Source of the DNA: Xiphophorus maculatus
Taxonomy: Eukaryota; Chordata; Actinopteri; Cyprinodontiformes; Poeciliidae
Length of the DNA stretch: 64,000 bases
Assembly (NCBI RefSeq): GCF_002775205.1
Contig: NC_036453.1
Coordinates: 17,979,594-18,043,593 of the forward strand
Direction of reading: 5' to 3'
Position 1 is the stretch's first letter. Each line of letters begins with the position of its first letter. A program made the position numbers and the translations under genes. The notes beneath the pieces are model-generated. The model worked only from the letters and a program-made list of their open reading frames with translations, did not search any database and was not told the origin of the DNA. Shown here in pieces: positions 12,334 to 25,600 of this stretch.

Positions 12334-12347
12334 GTTGCCATAGCGAC
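12334..12347 (+). promoter_or_regulatory. cfap54: RFX X-box-like motif in the cfap54 promoter
   Basis: GTTGCC-AT-AGCGAC: a perfect left RFX half-site, the standard 2-bp spacer, and a right half-site with one mismatch to RGYAAC. It lies 80 bp upstream of the cfap54 start codon. RFX factors binding such sites drive motile-cilium genes. An ETS-like CTTCCGG lies just upstream (near 12317-12323). Confidence 0.6.
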
Positions 12348-12427
12348 GTGCCTAACATTGCTGCTGCGAGAAGGAGTTTGTTCAAAATTTGTTCACAGCT
12401 GCTTCAAATGCTTTTCTATCTACAGAA

Positions 12428-15400
12428 ATGGACCTACCGGCTACATATTATGGCGAACTGGACGAAAAAAATCCTGTCCTTTCATGTTTTAGACGCGACA
12501 CGGAATCATTTTTAAAGATTATGAAACAAGTCACTTCGACGACGAAGCGCGACAACAGCTCTTATGCTAAAGGGTAAGAAAGTGGTAAAGTACAGTATGA
12601 TGACGTCACGCACCTGATTGTCTCGTCATTTACGTTTATTCACAAAAAAACCTGTTAATGTTATACTGCTAACATTTAGCACAATTTTTTTTCCTCCCTC
12701 CAAAGCAGTGGTACACTTGGAGGCAGAGGAGCCTCTTTTCTTTGTCAGATTCTCAAGACATATTTCAACATAGTTTTGTTTTTAGGATTGAACTTCTTAT
12801 GAAAATACGGAAAGAGTACAAACAACGAATACCAGAGAGGTTTTACCAGGAGCACGTGTTGCAGGTTGCAGATATCCTTTGTGAATATAAGGTACCTTAA
12901 TAAATAACAGTTATTTATGCTGTAATTCTGCTGCTGTTTTGCACCATCGTCAAAGTCATTATTGCTTCAGAACGTTGTCAGTCAACAGACCATTTTAGGT
13001 GTGCATGATAGTGCACACCAAACATGTGTATGTTAACAGCAACACAATGTCTCATCCAAAACTATTTGAAGCTGACAAATGTGCATCTGACATTTCAGAT
13101 TTTACCCTTACTCTCTTTGTTTCTAGCTGTACCAGCTGGCTCTGTGGCTGGGCTACGGTCTCAGCCTGCTGCAGTTGAGCTCAGTGCAAATAACTGACAT
13201 TACAGATGTGGACCACTTTATGGCTTGCTTTTTCCCTGAAGGATTTGAACTGGAACAAGGCACCTTTACAATAAAGGTATACAGACAAATGCATTTTTTT
13301 AGACAAGTACACAAGTACACAGAATATTAACAAGTGTGTATTTTTCTGTGCACCCAGACGCGTGCAATGTTTGGTTGTGCCATATGTATCTTTGAGGAAG
13401 AGAAAAAGCGCAGCATCCTCAGCAAGAAGGGACTCTCCACACTGCTGAAAGTGCTGAACTTCATTAGGATCATGATGCAGGCATTCCAGCAACATGAGCA
13501 TCTCTCCTGGCTCATATATAATGGTTTGTAAAGTCAACTAGTTATCTGGTTTCAGCTTATAAGATAAATTAACAAGTTGCCAAAATATTTTTGTCTTTAA
13601 AAGATCTGACTATAGGTAATAACCTGTATCTAGTATTGAATATTACATAAATATGTATAACTCTTGGGAGGGTAAACCAACAAAAAGTAGTGTTAAAGGA
13701 TCATAATGGTTTTTTATTTTCTACTTTTCACTGAAGTTAGAAATGTACGTGTTTTATGGTATGTCTCTACCAGATCTGCCTATGTAGAGGCGGTCTTTTG
13801 GCCATTTTTTCTAGCTAAATAAGCAAGCTCCACCAGTTACCCTAGATTGATTCTGTAATTATTGCTTGACCTGTCATTTTGGTAGATTTGCATTTATATT
13901 ATGATCTTTCCATTTTGTATGATGGATTAAACGGTGCTTTGTAAGATATCTGTAGCTTTCATATTGTTTTCTAACCTAACCCTGCTTTAAAACTCTGTAG
14001 CTTTTACATTAACCTGTCTATTGTGTTCTTTGGTTTTCACTATATATACCAATGCACATCACACTTTTGTCAGATTTTCTTTTAATTTGTTAATATATTT
14101 GAAAATCATGTCAATTACCTTCTGTTTCACAATGATTCACCCCTTTGTGCTGCTCTATTACATAAAATATGCAAAACTATTTTGCAGGTTGTGTTTCAGA
14201 ATTATTTCCATACTCTATAACACATTTACTTTCTCATCTATCCTAGGTTCATTGTCCATTTACAACATCTGCCGTTACCTGATGTCTATGAATTGCAGTG
14301 AGCAGGTGCTTTTACATTCATAGACTCTCTACTATTTCTTCATATGATTCATCTGAAACATATGAACCATATGTTTCATATGGAAAACATATGATTTTTC
14401 ATACATTTCATCTGAAATCAGATGCTCAACACAGCATCTGATTTCAGAGATGCTCAACACAGATATGATAAAATGGATTTTGGGAGCAAATAACTTGATA
14501 GACCAGATGTGAATTATGATAAAACCTACAGTATAATGTTGAAATTATAATTGAAAAGGTCTGCAAAAATAATTGAGTCGCTACCAACTTATTCTCTTTC
14601 ACATCTACAGCATGCATATAAATGCATCCCTATTTATGACACCTAACAGGATAATTTATGCTCCTATTCAGGCTCTGGAGTACCTTCTGTGGGCGAGTAT
14701 CAGTATGGAGCTGTCCATCCCTTTGATGACACCCAGATATCTGCCACTTATTGTCACACTCTACTGTTCAGTCTGCCAGTGTTACTATGACAACCAGGCT
14801 GAACTGCAAGCAGAGGTGAAAGACGTTTGCATCCAGTCAAACATTCACATAAAAAAACATTAAAAAACTACTAATGAATTGATCTTAAATACGCTACCTT
14901 TACAATTTACCCCTTATAGTACATTATATTCAAATTCAAAAATACTTTATTGATCCCAACGTGAAATGAAAAAAACATAATTGTAAAATTAATTGTTGGT
15001 TAGAAATGTAGGTAAGATAATAGAAGTGTGCCTGAAAGCTTAATCCTCCCTTTTCACAAATCTATTATTTTTACTGGTTTCAGGATTTTGCTAAGAGAGC
15101 TCTTGGAAAAATAAATGACATGGCTAGCCTGGAAGACGAGGCTGAATGCACTAATGCATTAACTCAGAAAGCTTACAGAACAGCGTCTCTGAAGGTAAGC
15201 AGACTATGACACATTGAAGCAATGTTTGGTCCCTTCCAGATTCCTTATGTTTTAGCATTTTTGGCTTATTTAAATGTTTCAAATAATCAGGCAGATGTTA
15301 CCATCACACAAAAATAACCCGATTAAGTGCAAAGTGCAGTCTTTTCGATCAATTGAGTGAAATTTTAGCCCACTTATCTTCAGAGAGTTAGTTTAATTCA

Positions 15401-16667
15401 GCCATTTTTCACATCTTCCCCATTTGTGGATAAAAAAATCTCACAATAGTGAAGTCCTCCATCCTTACAAATGGCTTTGTAACCTCTGTTAAACTCAGAC
15501 TAATGTTTTTGAATTTTCTAATATCAGAGTATGTGTCGCTTTTGAGATCTTTTATCCTAATTCATGTTGTCAAACAGGTTCTATTTAAGTGATTTATTTT
15601 TATTTATTTTTTTATTCTTTGGATTTGGCTGTGATCAGATCATATCCATTAAACTACATTAGGTATGCTATAGTGAATATTACTGAAATGTTTCTTTCAG
15701 TAACTCAATTCTTTGACTGGAACACATTCCATAGATTGATTACACTCAGACCGCTGTTAAGTTTTTATTTCTGTTAATTATGATGATTTTTTTTGCATTT
15801 AACATTAGAATATTACATAAAACTAATACAGTTTTTAAAATGTTAGCTTCATGAAAATGATGTTTAATACCCACTTAAAGTTTTTCATCTGACTAATGAG
15901 CCTCAGAACAAATATTATAATTGAATGATTGTATGAAAAAGTATGTGGAAGAAATGTATAATGAATAAATGTTGTTTTAAATATATAGCGATGCTGTTAT
16001 TGTGTTGACATTCTACACAGAAAAGACAGTTATACAAGCTTGAGTCATGCAGTTTAAATTAAGACTATTTTCTTTTTTTCCCACTTTTAGCTTGGTGTTC
16101 TGGTGTTCAAGCGGACAGTCTTCGAAAGCAGAAAACTTAAAAACACGCTAAGAACCAAAAACAAAAGCACCCTCAAAGATATCCCCAATGTAATATCATG
16201 TACATGGACATTGTGATACCGACCACAATGTTAAATCTAATCTTTGAGTGAAATGTAGCACTTCTTGAGCTACAGTACTTTGCTAACAGTCATATTTCTT
16301 GCAAGTCCTCAAAGGCTTTTTAATTTTATGAAATGTTTGCCATCATGTCGAGCTGTTATTAAGTACTTCTCTTGTTGGATTTTAAATGTTTAAGTTGCAG
16401 AACTCTATGCAGAAATCTTTGTATAACTCCTACACTGGACAAAACACAGCAAGTAAAGTCTGCCTCTCCCCCAGATCCCATGGCCTCGTACCCCAACAGA
16501 GCAGATGCTGGTTAACCAGTTTGACTGCACTGCAGGACAATTTTTAGCCATTTCAGAGGCACTTTGGGAAAGCCACACACGTCCACTGGAAATAAAGCTA
16601 CCCGATGAGCCAGAGCTGCTTGAGATGATCATCGAGCTCCTCTCTGCTGGCATGAGTATTTTGTCTG
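12428..16667 (+). CDS. cfap54: cfap54 exons 1-9 (residues ~1-391)
   Basis: Exons 12428..12573, 12786..12891, 13127..13276, 13358..13523, 14247..14305, 14672..14815, 15084..15194, 16091..16189 and 16475..16667. N-terminal helical repeat region, including FYQEHVLQVADILCEYKLYQ, where exons 2 and 3 join, and ALEYLLWASISMELSIPL in exon 6. These are typical tetratricopeptide-like helices and the most conserved part of the family. The segment TLRTKNKSTLKDIPNIPWPR spans exons 8 and 9. Confidence 0.88.
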
Positions 16668-19600
16668 GTTAGTGCAACAAATGCGCCAACCTACTACATT
16701 TTTAACGGCGATGTAATGAAATCTAGAGGTGTTGTAAAATATATACATGATAACCTTGTATTGTGGGGGTGTGAAGGCCTGACTGGGAAATGACTTTTTC
16801 TCATGTTAATGTTTGCTAAGGAGGCACAAGTACCGGTGAACAAAAGTCTGACGATTACCAGAGTATTTGTCCTAACGTACTGACAACAGAATCCACTCTA
16901 GTGGATCTAGCAACAGAAGGTAAGTCTGCATCATCAAGTATATTTCTTGATCAACATAATACGTAAGCATAAGGTGGTTATACGCAAGGAATACCAAGGT
17001 TTTAAAAATAATCGTATTGAAGACATGACAATGTAAGGTTCTTCTAATGACATTCCAAAGGATGTACCAGAAGGTACCTGCCAGCTGGCAGAAAAAGGTC
17101 TGATATGGATTTTAAGGGAAATTAGAGTTCAGTCAGCTTTTCATATTTTATTAAAATTTGCACTGAGTTGAATGAATGGCACTTAAACTAATATAACCAC
17201 CTAACATAACCACACATTTACTCCCAGTCTTTCGCAATCACAATATTGCAGATACTGATTGCAGTCAGTGTCTGCAATATCATAGTCATTTACAGTGACG
17301 ATTGTAATTACCGGTATATGTTTATGTAATGTACTATATGCACTTTCATAATAAAGTCCAATATATTTTTCTGTCATATTTTTCTTATTTATTTTTTTAC
17401 ATTTTTTAAAATATATAACTAAGCACTGATAGATATTTGCCCTCTCTCCAAAGGAAAATTCTCACCCAAAATGTAGCTTTACACCCATAGTTTAACTAAA
17501 GCACTAACTGTAATAGTTAGAATCAAGAGATGTGAAATTTTGTTTCTCCAGGTGAGAATAAAATACAGATTACGTCTGCAGTGAGATTCATCAAACTGTT
17601 GTTTAAGTACAAGCAGCCAGAAGCATTCTCAGAACTCACCAAGGAGATGTTGCATATTTTATCTGTAAGTACCTCTGAAGATATTTGCTGTTATCTACAT
17701 TTATATGAATGCGTGGCGAAACATTTTGAGTTTTTCCTTTTTCCTGTGCTCTGCATCCATTTTTATAGAAGGTGTCCTTCTTTGACGTAAAAAAGAAAAC
17801 TTATTTCGGAAGCAAATAACACAAACCGGTGTCAATGTTTTTTCTTTAAAGAAATAAAAAAGGACCTTCATTCAGATCCTGTTCTGTGTTTTCAAATGAG
17901 TTTGTGTGCATAACTTCTCTCTCTGCATCAGGGTGCGGAAGGTCCGCCTTTCAGGAAGGCAGAACGTGAGCTCACCTTACTCTACAGTTACAGCAACCTG
18001 CTGTACTCTCAGAGAGACAATACTAAAGAGGACAAAAGAGATGGTAACAATAAAGCTATTATGTAGGTCATTAGCACTTTTATCATTTATGGCTATAAAT
18101 GCATTATCGTTTACATTACTTTAATACTCATTAAGGAGACTTTGTTTAAATTTTATTTAAGAATAGACTAAAATATTTTGTTGAGCAGTATTTAACTATA
18201 ATATTGACTAGAAACCTTATAGTGGAAAAGGCATTAGTCAGTTAAGAGTTTTTAGAAACAAATAACTAAACCTTCCCCCTCCCATTGCTTAGCACTGCCG
18301 GTTAGCATAGAAAAGAAAAGAAAAAATTCAGCGTTTGTAAAAAATGCAACAGCAAGCAGTGAAGTATAGAATACTGTGTAGCAAAATCCAAAAACTAATA
18401 AAATACATTTTTTTTAGAAAAATTAAATACATAACATGCTATAGATTATATACTGTAAATATGACATTTTAACTGTAGTAAAGGATATTCTCTTTTATGT
18501 TTGCAGCAGTTTGATTATAGCTTTTTTTGTTTGTTTTCAAAAACAGCTGTTAGATGATTTGATATATTTCTGTTTTTAGTTGTCCTGTTTTATCATGGTA
18601 TCGTGAAACCATGCTATTTTTACTCAAGGTTATACTGACAAAATGTTGTCACATACATACTCTGGATTGTTAACCATGACCTTTGTTGGTTTTACACCTA
18701 TTATTGCATTATAATATGGTTATTTTTTCTTTCTGTTTTTCTTCAAACTTTTTCACAGACAGACAAAAATTCTTGTCCGCCGTCAGCGATGAGCTTGTTG
18801 GCATGGTCGACACCCTGCATCTGTGTGTTTTTGGCCCTGATCCTGTAAGTTTCCATGTTGTGTGTTTAATTTATTGTTGCATTTGGATGTTCTTAGACAC
18901 CAGACTGAAGAAGTTCTCAGAGGATGGATTTTTAGAATTACATGTTACAGATATCCTGTCCATGCATGTTTTCTACAGGAACTGAGGCCTAATCCAGACC
19001 TTGTTTTTGATATTTTGATATTTCTTTGGAAAAGACTAAAGCATATCATGCAAAGTCATCACCTGGAAATCCAAGACTCTGTTAATGATCAACAGAAGCT
19101 ACAGTGTTATGACAAGGTTTGTTTTCTCCAGGAAATATTGCTTAAAAAGCCAAGTTTATATGTAAAAGAAGTCAATTAATAATTTCGACATTGTAGAAAG
19201 GGAGGATCCACTAGTCTGCTTTCTTGTTTTTATGTTTCTTGTGAACATGTTGGCAGTTGCTGTGGTGTCTCTCTGTACTGTGTGATGTGGCCATTATCTG
19301 TGAGCTGGCCAATGTTGACTGCATTATGGTGGCAGAGATGATCCACATGTTGGGTGAACATGTTGAGAGAGTACTTGGCCGTATTAATCAAGCAGAGGGA
19401 TCAGGTGAGAAATGCCTCTGTCATAAACACAGGAACATGTAATGTCTTACAGATTCTGCCTGAGATACTTTTTTATTTCTTTACGACAGTTTGTGGAAGA
19501 TCTGAGGACATGAAGCAAAGCTCCTTTTCTATTCTTAAGGTGTGTGCATGACTTAAATTACAATACAAAAAGACAAGGATTTTATGTGGTAGATTGAGAC

Positions 19601-22600
19601 AAAATAGTTTTATCTTTTTAGAAGTGCAAATTTGAAAAGTGCTTTTGTCTATGTCAATTTAACACGTTATTATGGGTTATGTAATCTGTTTTTTTTACCA
19701 TACAATCTGACATGTAGGTTCAGATTACAACCAGCTGTAATCTGAACCTACATTTGTAAGCCTTTTGCAGTCTCCGATAGGTTTTCTTCTGGAACTGCGC
19801 CGCACTTTGCCTGGCCATTGCATTCCTGCACTTGATTTAAATTCTGCTTACAGTACATTCTGGGCTTTCTCCCATTCACTTGGATTCCAGTGTCATTGTA
19901 CAACAGTGTTGTACAATGAGCCATGTAAAATGTTGTTGTTTCCGTGTTTTTATCATCATCTTATCAGGAGCGATGTTATAATAATTTCCTGTAGGCAGAG
20001 TTTTTGAAGAGACAAAGACCCAATTTCAATGCATCAAATTTCTTTTAAGCCATATTTGATATATATATCATTTTTTATAACAACTAAATGTCACATAGTT
20101 ACTTTATTTTGCTATAAAATAGCACAATATGACAAATTATAAAATACATAATACTGTCCCTTTAAAATTTCTGACACACCGTGTGAATTATACGTTGGCT
20201 AAAAGATTACATTACATTAAAGATTATTCGACAAAACCAGAGCATCTTCTTTTACACATTTGCTGTATTTATTGTAAGATCAAATTACAGACAGGTGGTT
20301 TCTATTTAGTAAATAGTCAACTTCCAAACCAAGTGGTTATGGTCGTTTTTGAATACTCTTATTTTATTTTCTCTGAACATCATTTTCTTTGTGTTTGTAC
20401 AGAACATAAAATATCAATAAAATACATTAAAGTTCTACTTTTTTAGGAGTCAAACACAAATCTTCTAAAGAAGGTGTGTGAAGTGACAGAGAAGGGTCTT
20501 GATGCTTTGTCAAAGGGTGTCTCTGCACTGATTCCACAAGATCGCTCAGCCATCACTGACACTGCCTGCATGCAGGTAAGCAGGTGATCTTTCTTGTAAT
20601 GCAAGGTTACATAAAGCTTTTACTTCTTAATGCATAATTTCCAATTGAATTGTGAAAATTCAATAAACAAATCCTTTTTTTTCTGCTAGAAATGTAAGTC
20701 CCTACATCCCGGTAATCCATCCTTTACACCAGCAGAAGAGCAAAATGGGACAAATAAAATCCCTGTAAAAGTTGAAGAAGAAAAGGAGACTAAGGGAGAG
20801 TCAAAAACTGAAGGCCATCAGGACGTAGAGTCCAAAAATGTGTTTATACTGGCCCAGGATTTTCATCTAGGGCTAGATATCATCTACCACAAGGCTTCTG
20901 TCAAACTAATGCTGCTAAATGAAGGTTTGATTCGCTGCTTTAATACAGTATACATAGTGCTCATTACCATAAGCTAAAATGTCCCTATCCTTTAAATGTT
21001 ATTAATAATGTGCAAATTCAAAAATAAAGGACTTTGCTGAAGCTTTGTTTTTTATTTTTTTCAGTTAAAGAGTCTGATTTGCTTCATCGGATCAAGAAAA
21101 ATAAGCTGTCCAAAGCTCATTTAATGATGCAGAAAGCATCGGCGGAGCACAGTAAAGGGGAGCCAGGTGAAAGCAGCAAGATCAGAAGTCTCCTCGAGGT
21201 AAAACATTTATACTTAACATGCTTTATATAGTCTCACATGTGCATGTAATTATAAAACTAATTTTCCATTTAAAATTTAAATCTGTTTTGTGGGAAAAAT
21301 GGTTCGGTGCCTTTTAATCTACAATTGCATAAACTATAGATTTATCTGAACATATAGAAATGCCTTCTGCAAATTATCTTGTGTGTTGAAACTTATTAAG
21401 TTCAGAATCAGTTTGTTTTATCTTTGAAGTTAAACAAATCAAATGAAACTAGTCATATTCAATAAATTATATAATAATGAAACACTATTTCAGTGACTTA
21501 ATTGAGTAAGTGAAACCTGGTATCGATTAACTACACACAAACTTGTCTTTTCAAATCTTGATTTCTGTAAATTATGATAATTTTTCAACCTACAGTTAAT
21601 AAAACATACCATTTAAAGTTGGAATATTGAATCAGAGCACATTTCTGTATGAAAAAACAACATTTTAGTTCAGAAATTTGGGCTTCATTGAACATATGTT
21701 TAACTCCTGCTCAAGGTTGTTATTTTCAAAAGGTACATTTAATCTGACAACCGAGCTTCATCAGAACTCATCTAATTTAGTGAACATGACTTAATGTGTT
21801 ACAAGAAGACAGACATTTTTTGCTCTATGTGGCAAATATTATTAAAATATACAGCAATGTAGTTGCCCATAAACAGATGCAAGGGGCATTAATGTAAAAT
21901 CCAGGCACGTTCCATACAGTTAAAATGAATACTTTTTTCTTTTCATATTTAGCTTGATGTTTTGATGATGACAGAAACAAACGTTATTCAATAATGTATA
22001 ATAGGTGTTCAACTAGGGTGTTCATGTACTCTCTTTAGGAAGCTCTCGTCCTGGTAGAAAAAGCAGAGCTGGAGGAGATGAAAACGTATATGGCCACTGT
22101 TAGGAATGTCAACGAAAAAAAGCACAAAGCAGAACATGATGAAGGTGAAAAAGCTCCACCTCCACCAATGCTAATCTCACGAACTGACCACTCCATTACT
22201 TTTGCTCCTGCTGAGTATGACTTGAAAAAACGGGTGAGATTTGCTTATATTGGGCTAATTTTTCCACACAATCTATGTTTTCCTGTCCCTTATAATTTCC
22301 CTTTCTTTAGGTGAGCTGGTATCAGCTTTGTGGGCGAACAGTCCAGGGTGTCAACCCTAAAGTCCGCCTTGGTGAATGCAGTTTACCAGGAACTGGGAAT
22401 ATGGTACCGTTTAGTTTTGAAAGGCACAGTGTTTGAAATTACCAATACTTTTATCTACATAATTCATGCAGCACTTCAATTTATGTTGTAGGTGCCAGTG
22501 GTTTCTGGTGAGTGTTTGCTCAGGGTAGACGGTCTGCAGTCCAACCAGAAGTATGTGTTTGCTGTAGCAGCCTATGACAGCAACGGGCAGCTGGTGGGCA

Positions 22601-25600
22601 ACTCTATAGGGGATACATCATTACCGGTGCTGGCATGCTTGCCCACCCCAGTGCTTTCCACATGGGCTCACTTGGCTGAGGTAAATTACGTACACAAACA
22701 TAAACTTTACCAAGGAGACAAAGAAACATAAGGCATACATGTTCATGTTCATGTATCTTTGTTGCCTTCTCTCCCAGGTGGCATTTGAAACAGGGCAGCA
22801 TGCTGTAGCTAAAAGAGCCTGCAGGAAACTGTGGAGTCAATACATAGATCCAGACAGTTCATCCAACAGCAAACACAACAGATTTGCTTCCAGTGGGTGA
22901 GGATGGAAACATACTTAGTACACTTTTCTCAATTTAGCCTTTTTTAAAATTCTAATGAACTTGTTAAAATTCCCCAATTTCAAGGCTACATAAGGAGACC
23001 CTACAGCACACCTCTCCTAACATTTGCAAGATGTTTCTGAATTCCATTTTCACTGAGACAGAAATCAACATTGAACAGGCGTCTCTCCATTTCGATACAT
23101 GTGGTGACAGAGGACCGTTTATCTGGGAACAGGTATATATGTCCACGTCTTCTAGAACACAGCAGCCTCATGTGGAAAGCATGATGTCTCAATTGCTGAT
23201 ATTAATTAAACTGCGGATAATAGCTCACACAAATAATTGCATTTGTTTATGTGTATAAAGGAAGCCAGATTAGCAGAGACTGAGCGGATGATGTTGGCTA
23301 TGGACCTGGCGATATATTTGAATGATGGTGGGGCTTCATTACGAGCTGTAGTTACCTGCTACAGGCTGCTGGCCCCTCTGATCTACCATCAGATTGCTTG
23401 CGATCCTGTGGTGCAAGTATGCAAAAATGATCTAAAATTATATGTACATTTAAAATAATTTTTTAATTTACAACTGTGTGTCTATTTGAATGCCCAGGTG
23501 CTATTAAAGTGTCTAGTGGTTCTGGAGGATAATTCATCTCTTATGAAGCAAAAATGGACCGGAAACTCCTCAGAGTTCCTTTTGCACATGGTTTCCTGCA
23601 TCACCTACTACCTGTCAATGGTTTGTTTATGTGCAGTTCTGTGTGTGGTGTACTCTTAACTCTAACCCTGGTCTAGAGCGCATTTTACTTCTCCAACAGC
23701 AACCTAATCGGATCTCATCAAGCAATGAAAAAGAAATAAACAATAATCAAAATAAGTACAGTCAGTGCCAACACTAGGTCCCGTTCTGATGTAGCATGCA
23801 TGCCCTAAAGAGGTGCATATACCGACTGAGTTGTAATTTTCAGATTGCAGTTTAAGTGCAAAATGTTAAGCTCCGAGGTAAGCACTGACATTGAAATTAT
23901 TGATGAGGTTATTAGAGAATAAAGAGGGGAAAAACACAATTTCATAGGGTTGCTCAGGTTTTATATTTTTAGTTTAGTTTGTTTTTAAAAAGTGTGGTAC
24001 CATCGGGGAAAATCCTTTGGACTAGCTGTAAGTGGGTTTCTTCCAAACACAAAACTTTGAATCCTGTGCAGTCCCCTGTCTCTGTCTTAGGTTAGCCGCG
24101 TGACACACCCACAGGTAAAGCTTGTCAGCCTATATAAGGCAGCTTGCACCTTGACATTGTGGTACATTTACTGCTGCAGGATATTTGAGCACCAGTCAGA
24201 GGACAGCTGTCGCATTATTTCCCAGTCTAAACCAGTCCAAAATGTTGGGGATCTCCCATTTCTCTCAATACACATCATGAGTTAACTTAAATAACTGCAT
24301 GTAGTGAAAACAAAACATCTTCAGAAAGTTTTCCTTCCTGAGATATTTTTGGTGGTTTTGATATCCCTTCCATACTTTTATCTTCTCCTCACACCTGCTG
24401 ACTGCACAATGTCTGAGATGATACATTTGATGGCAATGAAAAAATATTTTTTAACCTAAATAAACTTTTAATGGTAATTTTACTTTTAACTATCTATACT
24501 AATGTAAACACGTTTTTTTAAGCTAAAAGGAAAGGAGGAAAACAACATGTTTGTGTCACAACAAGAACATAGAAGTGTAGTGGATAGAATGCCCCCCTTA
24601 ATTTGATATCTTTCTTATTCAATTAGATTTGCAGCTTGAAACCAGGCAGTTTTTTCAACACATTTAACTGAAGAAGGAACATACATGCCATATTAACCCA
24701 TTTAACAATGCACCTTATCAAAGATTACTTACTTCCTTGAGTTCACTGTTGAGTTTACTTTTATCTTCATCAACAATAAAGTTTATGTTTTACTGTCTTG
24801 CACTCACAGGCACTGCAAACATTCAGAAAATATGAGTCGGCCGCTGCTGTGCTTGATTGTGGGCGGAGTCTTGTCCAGGAGGTCTTTGATACACATTTTA
24901 AATTTGGCAAACTAGTTCTTCAAGCTGGGAATGTAAGACAAGACACATACTGATCTGTTTCATCATTTATCATAATACTTAGAGTTATGTGTGCATGTAT
25001 GTATATGAAATGTGGTTTATGAACGGTTCAGCTTTTATGTATCTATGTGTAGGATAAAGCAGCAGCTATAGCTGCAGCTGAGAGCCAAAGAAAGATGAGC
25101 CAGCTGATAAAAGCACTGCATATGAAGAGCATAAGATGCATTCTATCCGAGGAGCCTCTTAACAGAGATCATGGTAATAACAGAAATCGCCTTTTGAAGA
25201 GTATATATTCAAATTAGCCTTAGCAAATTAAATTATAAAACCTTATATTTAGGTTTTATTATATTTAGCAAAACCTGCGACAGACTGGCGACCTGTCCAG
25301 GGTGTATCCCGCCTCTCGCCCGGAACGTGAGCTGGAGATAGGCACCCCTCCCGACCCCACTAGGGACAAAGGTGTTAGAAAAAATGGATGGATTATATTT
25401 AGTAAAACCTTAGTCCATCTAAAAAAAAAAATTAAATGGTGTCAAAAGCTGAAAAGTTAAAAGTTTGTTGTTAATGGATTGGTATTCATATGTGGAACTT
25501 TTTTTGCATGTTCTGCCCATACATGTTTAAGCATTGTGTTACCCATTTCTGAAGCCCTGAGCTGAATTAAATATAGAAAATGTGAATTAACTTTTCAAGC

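Noticed and set aside
13181-13537. 118-codon minus-strand frame
   Set aside because: Antisense to cfap54 exons 3-4, which have matching splice sites and phase on the plus strand.
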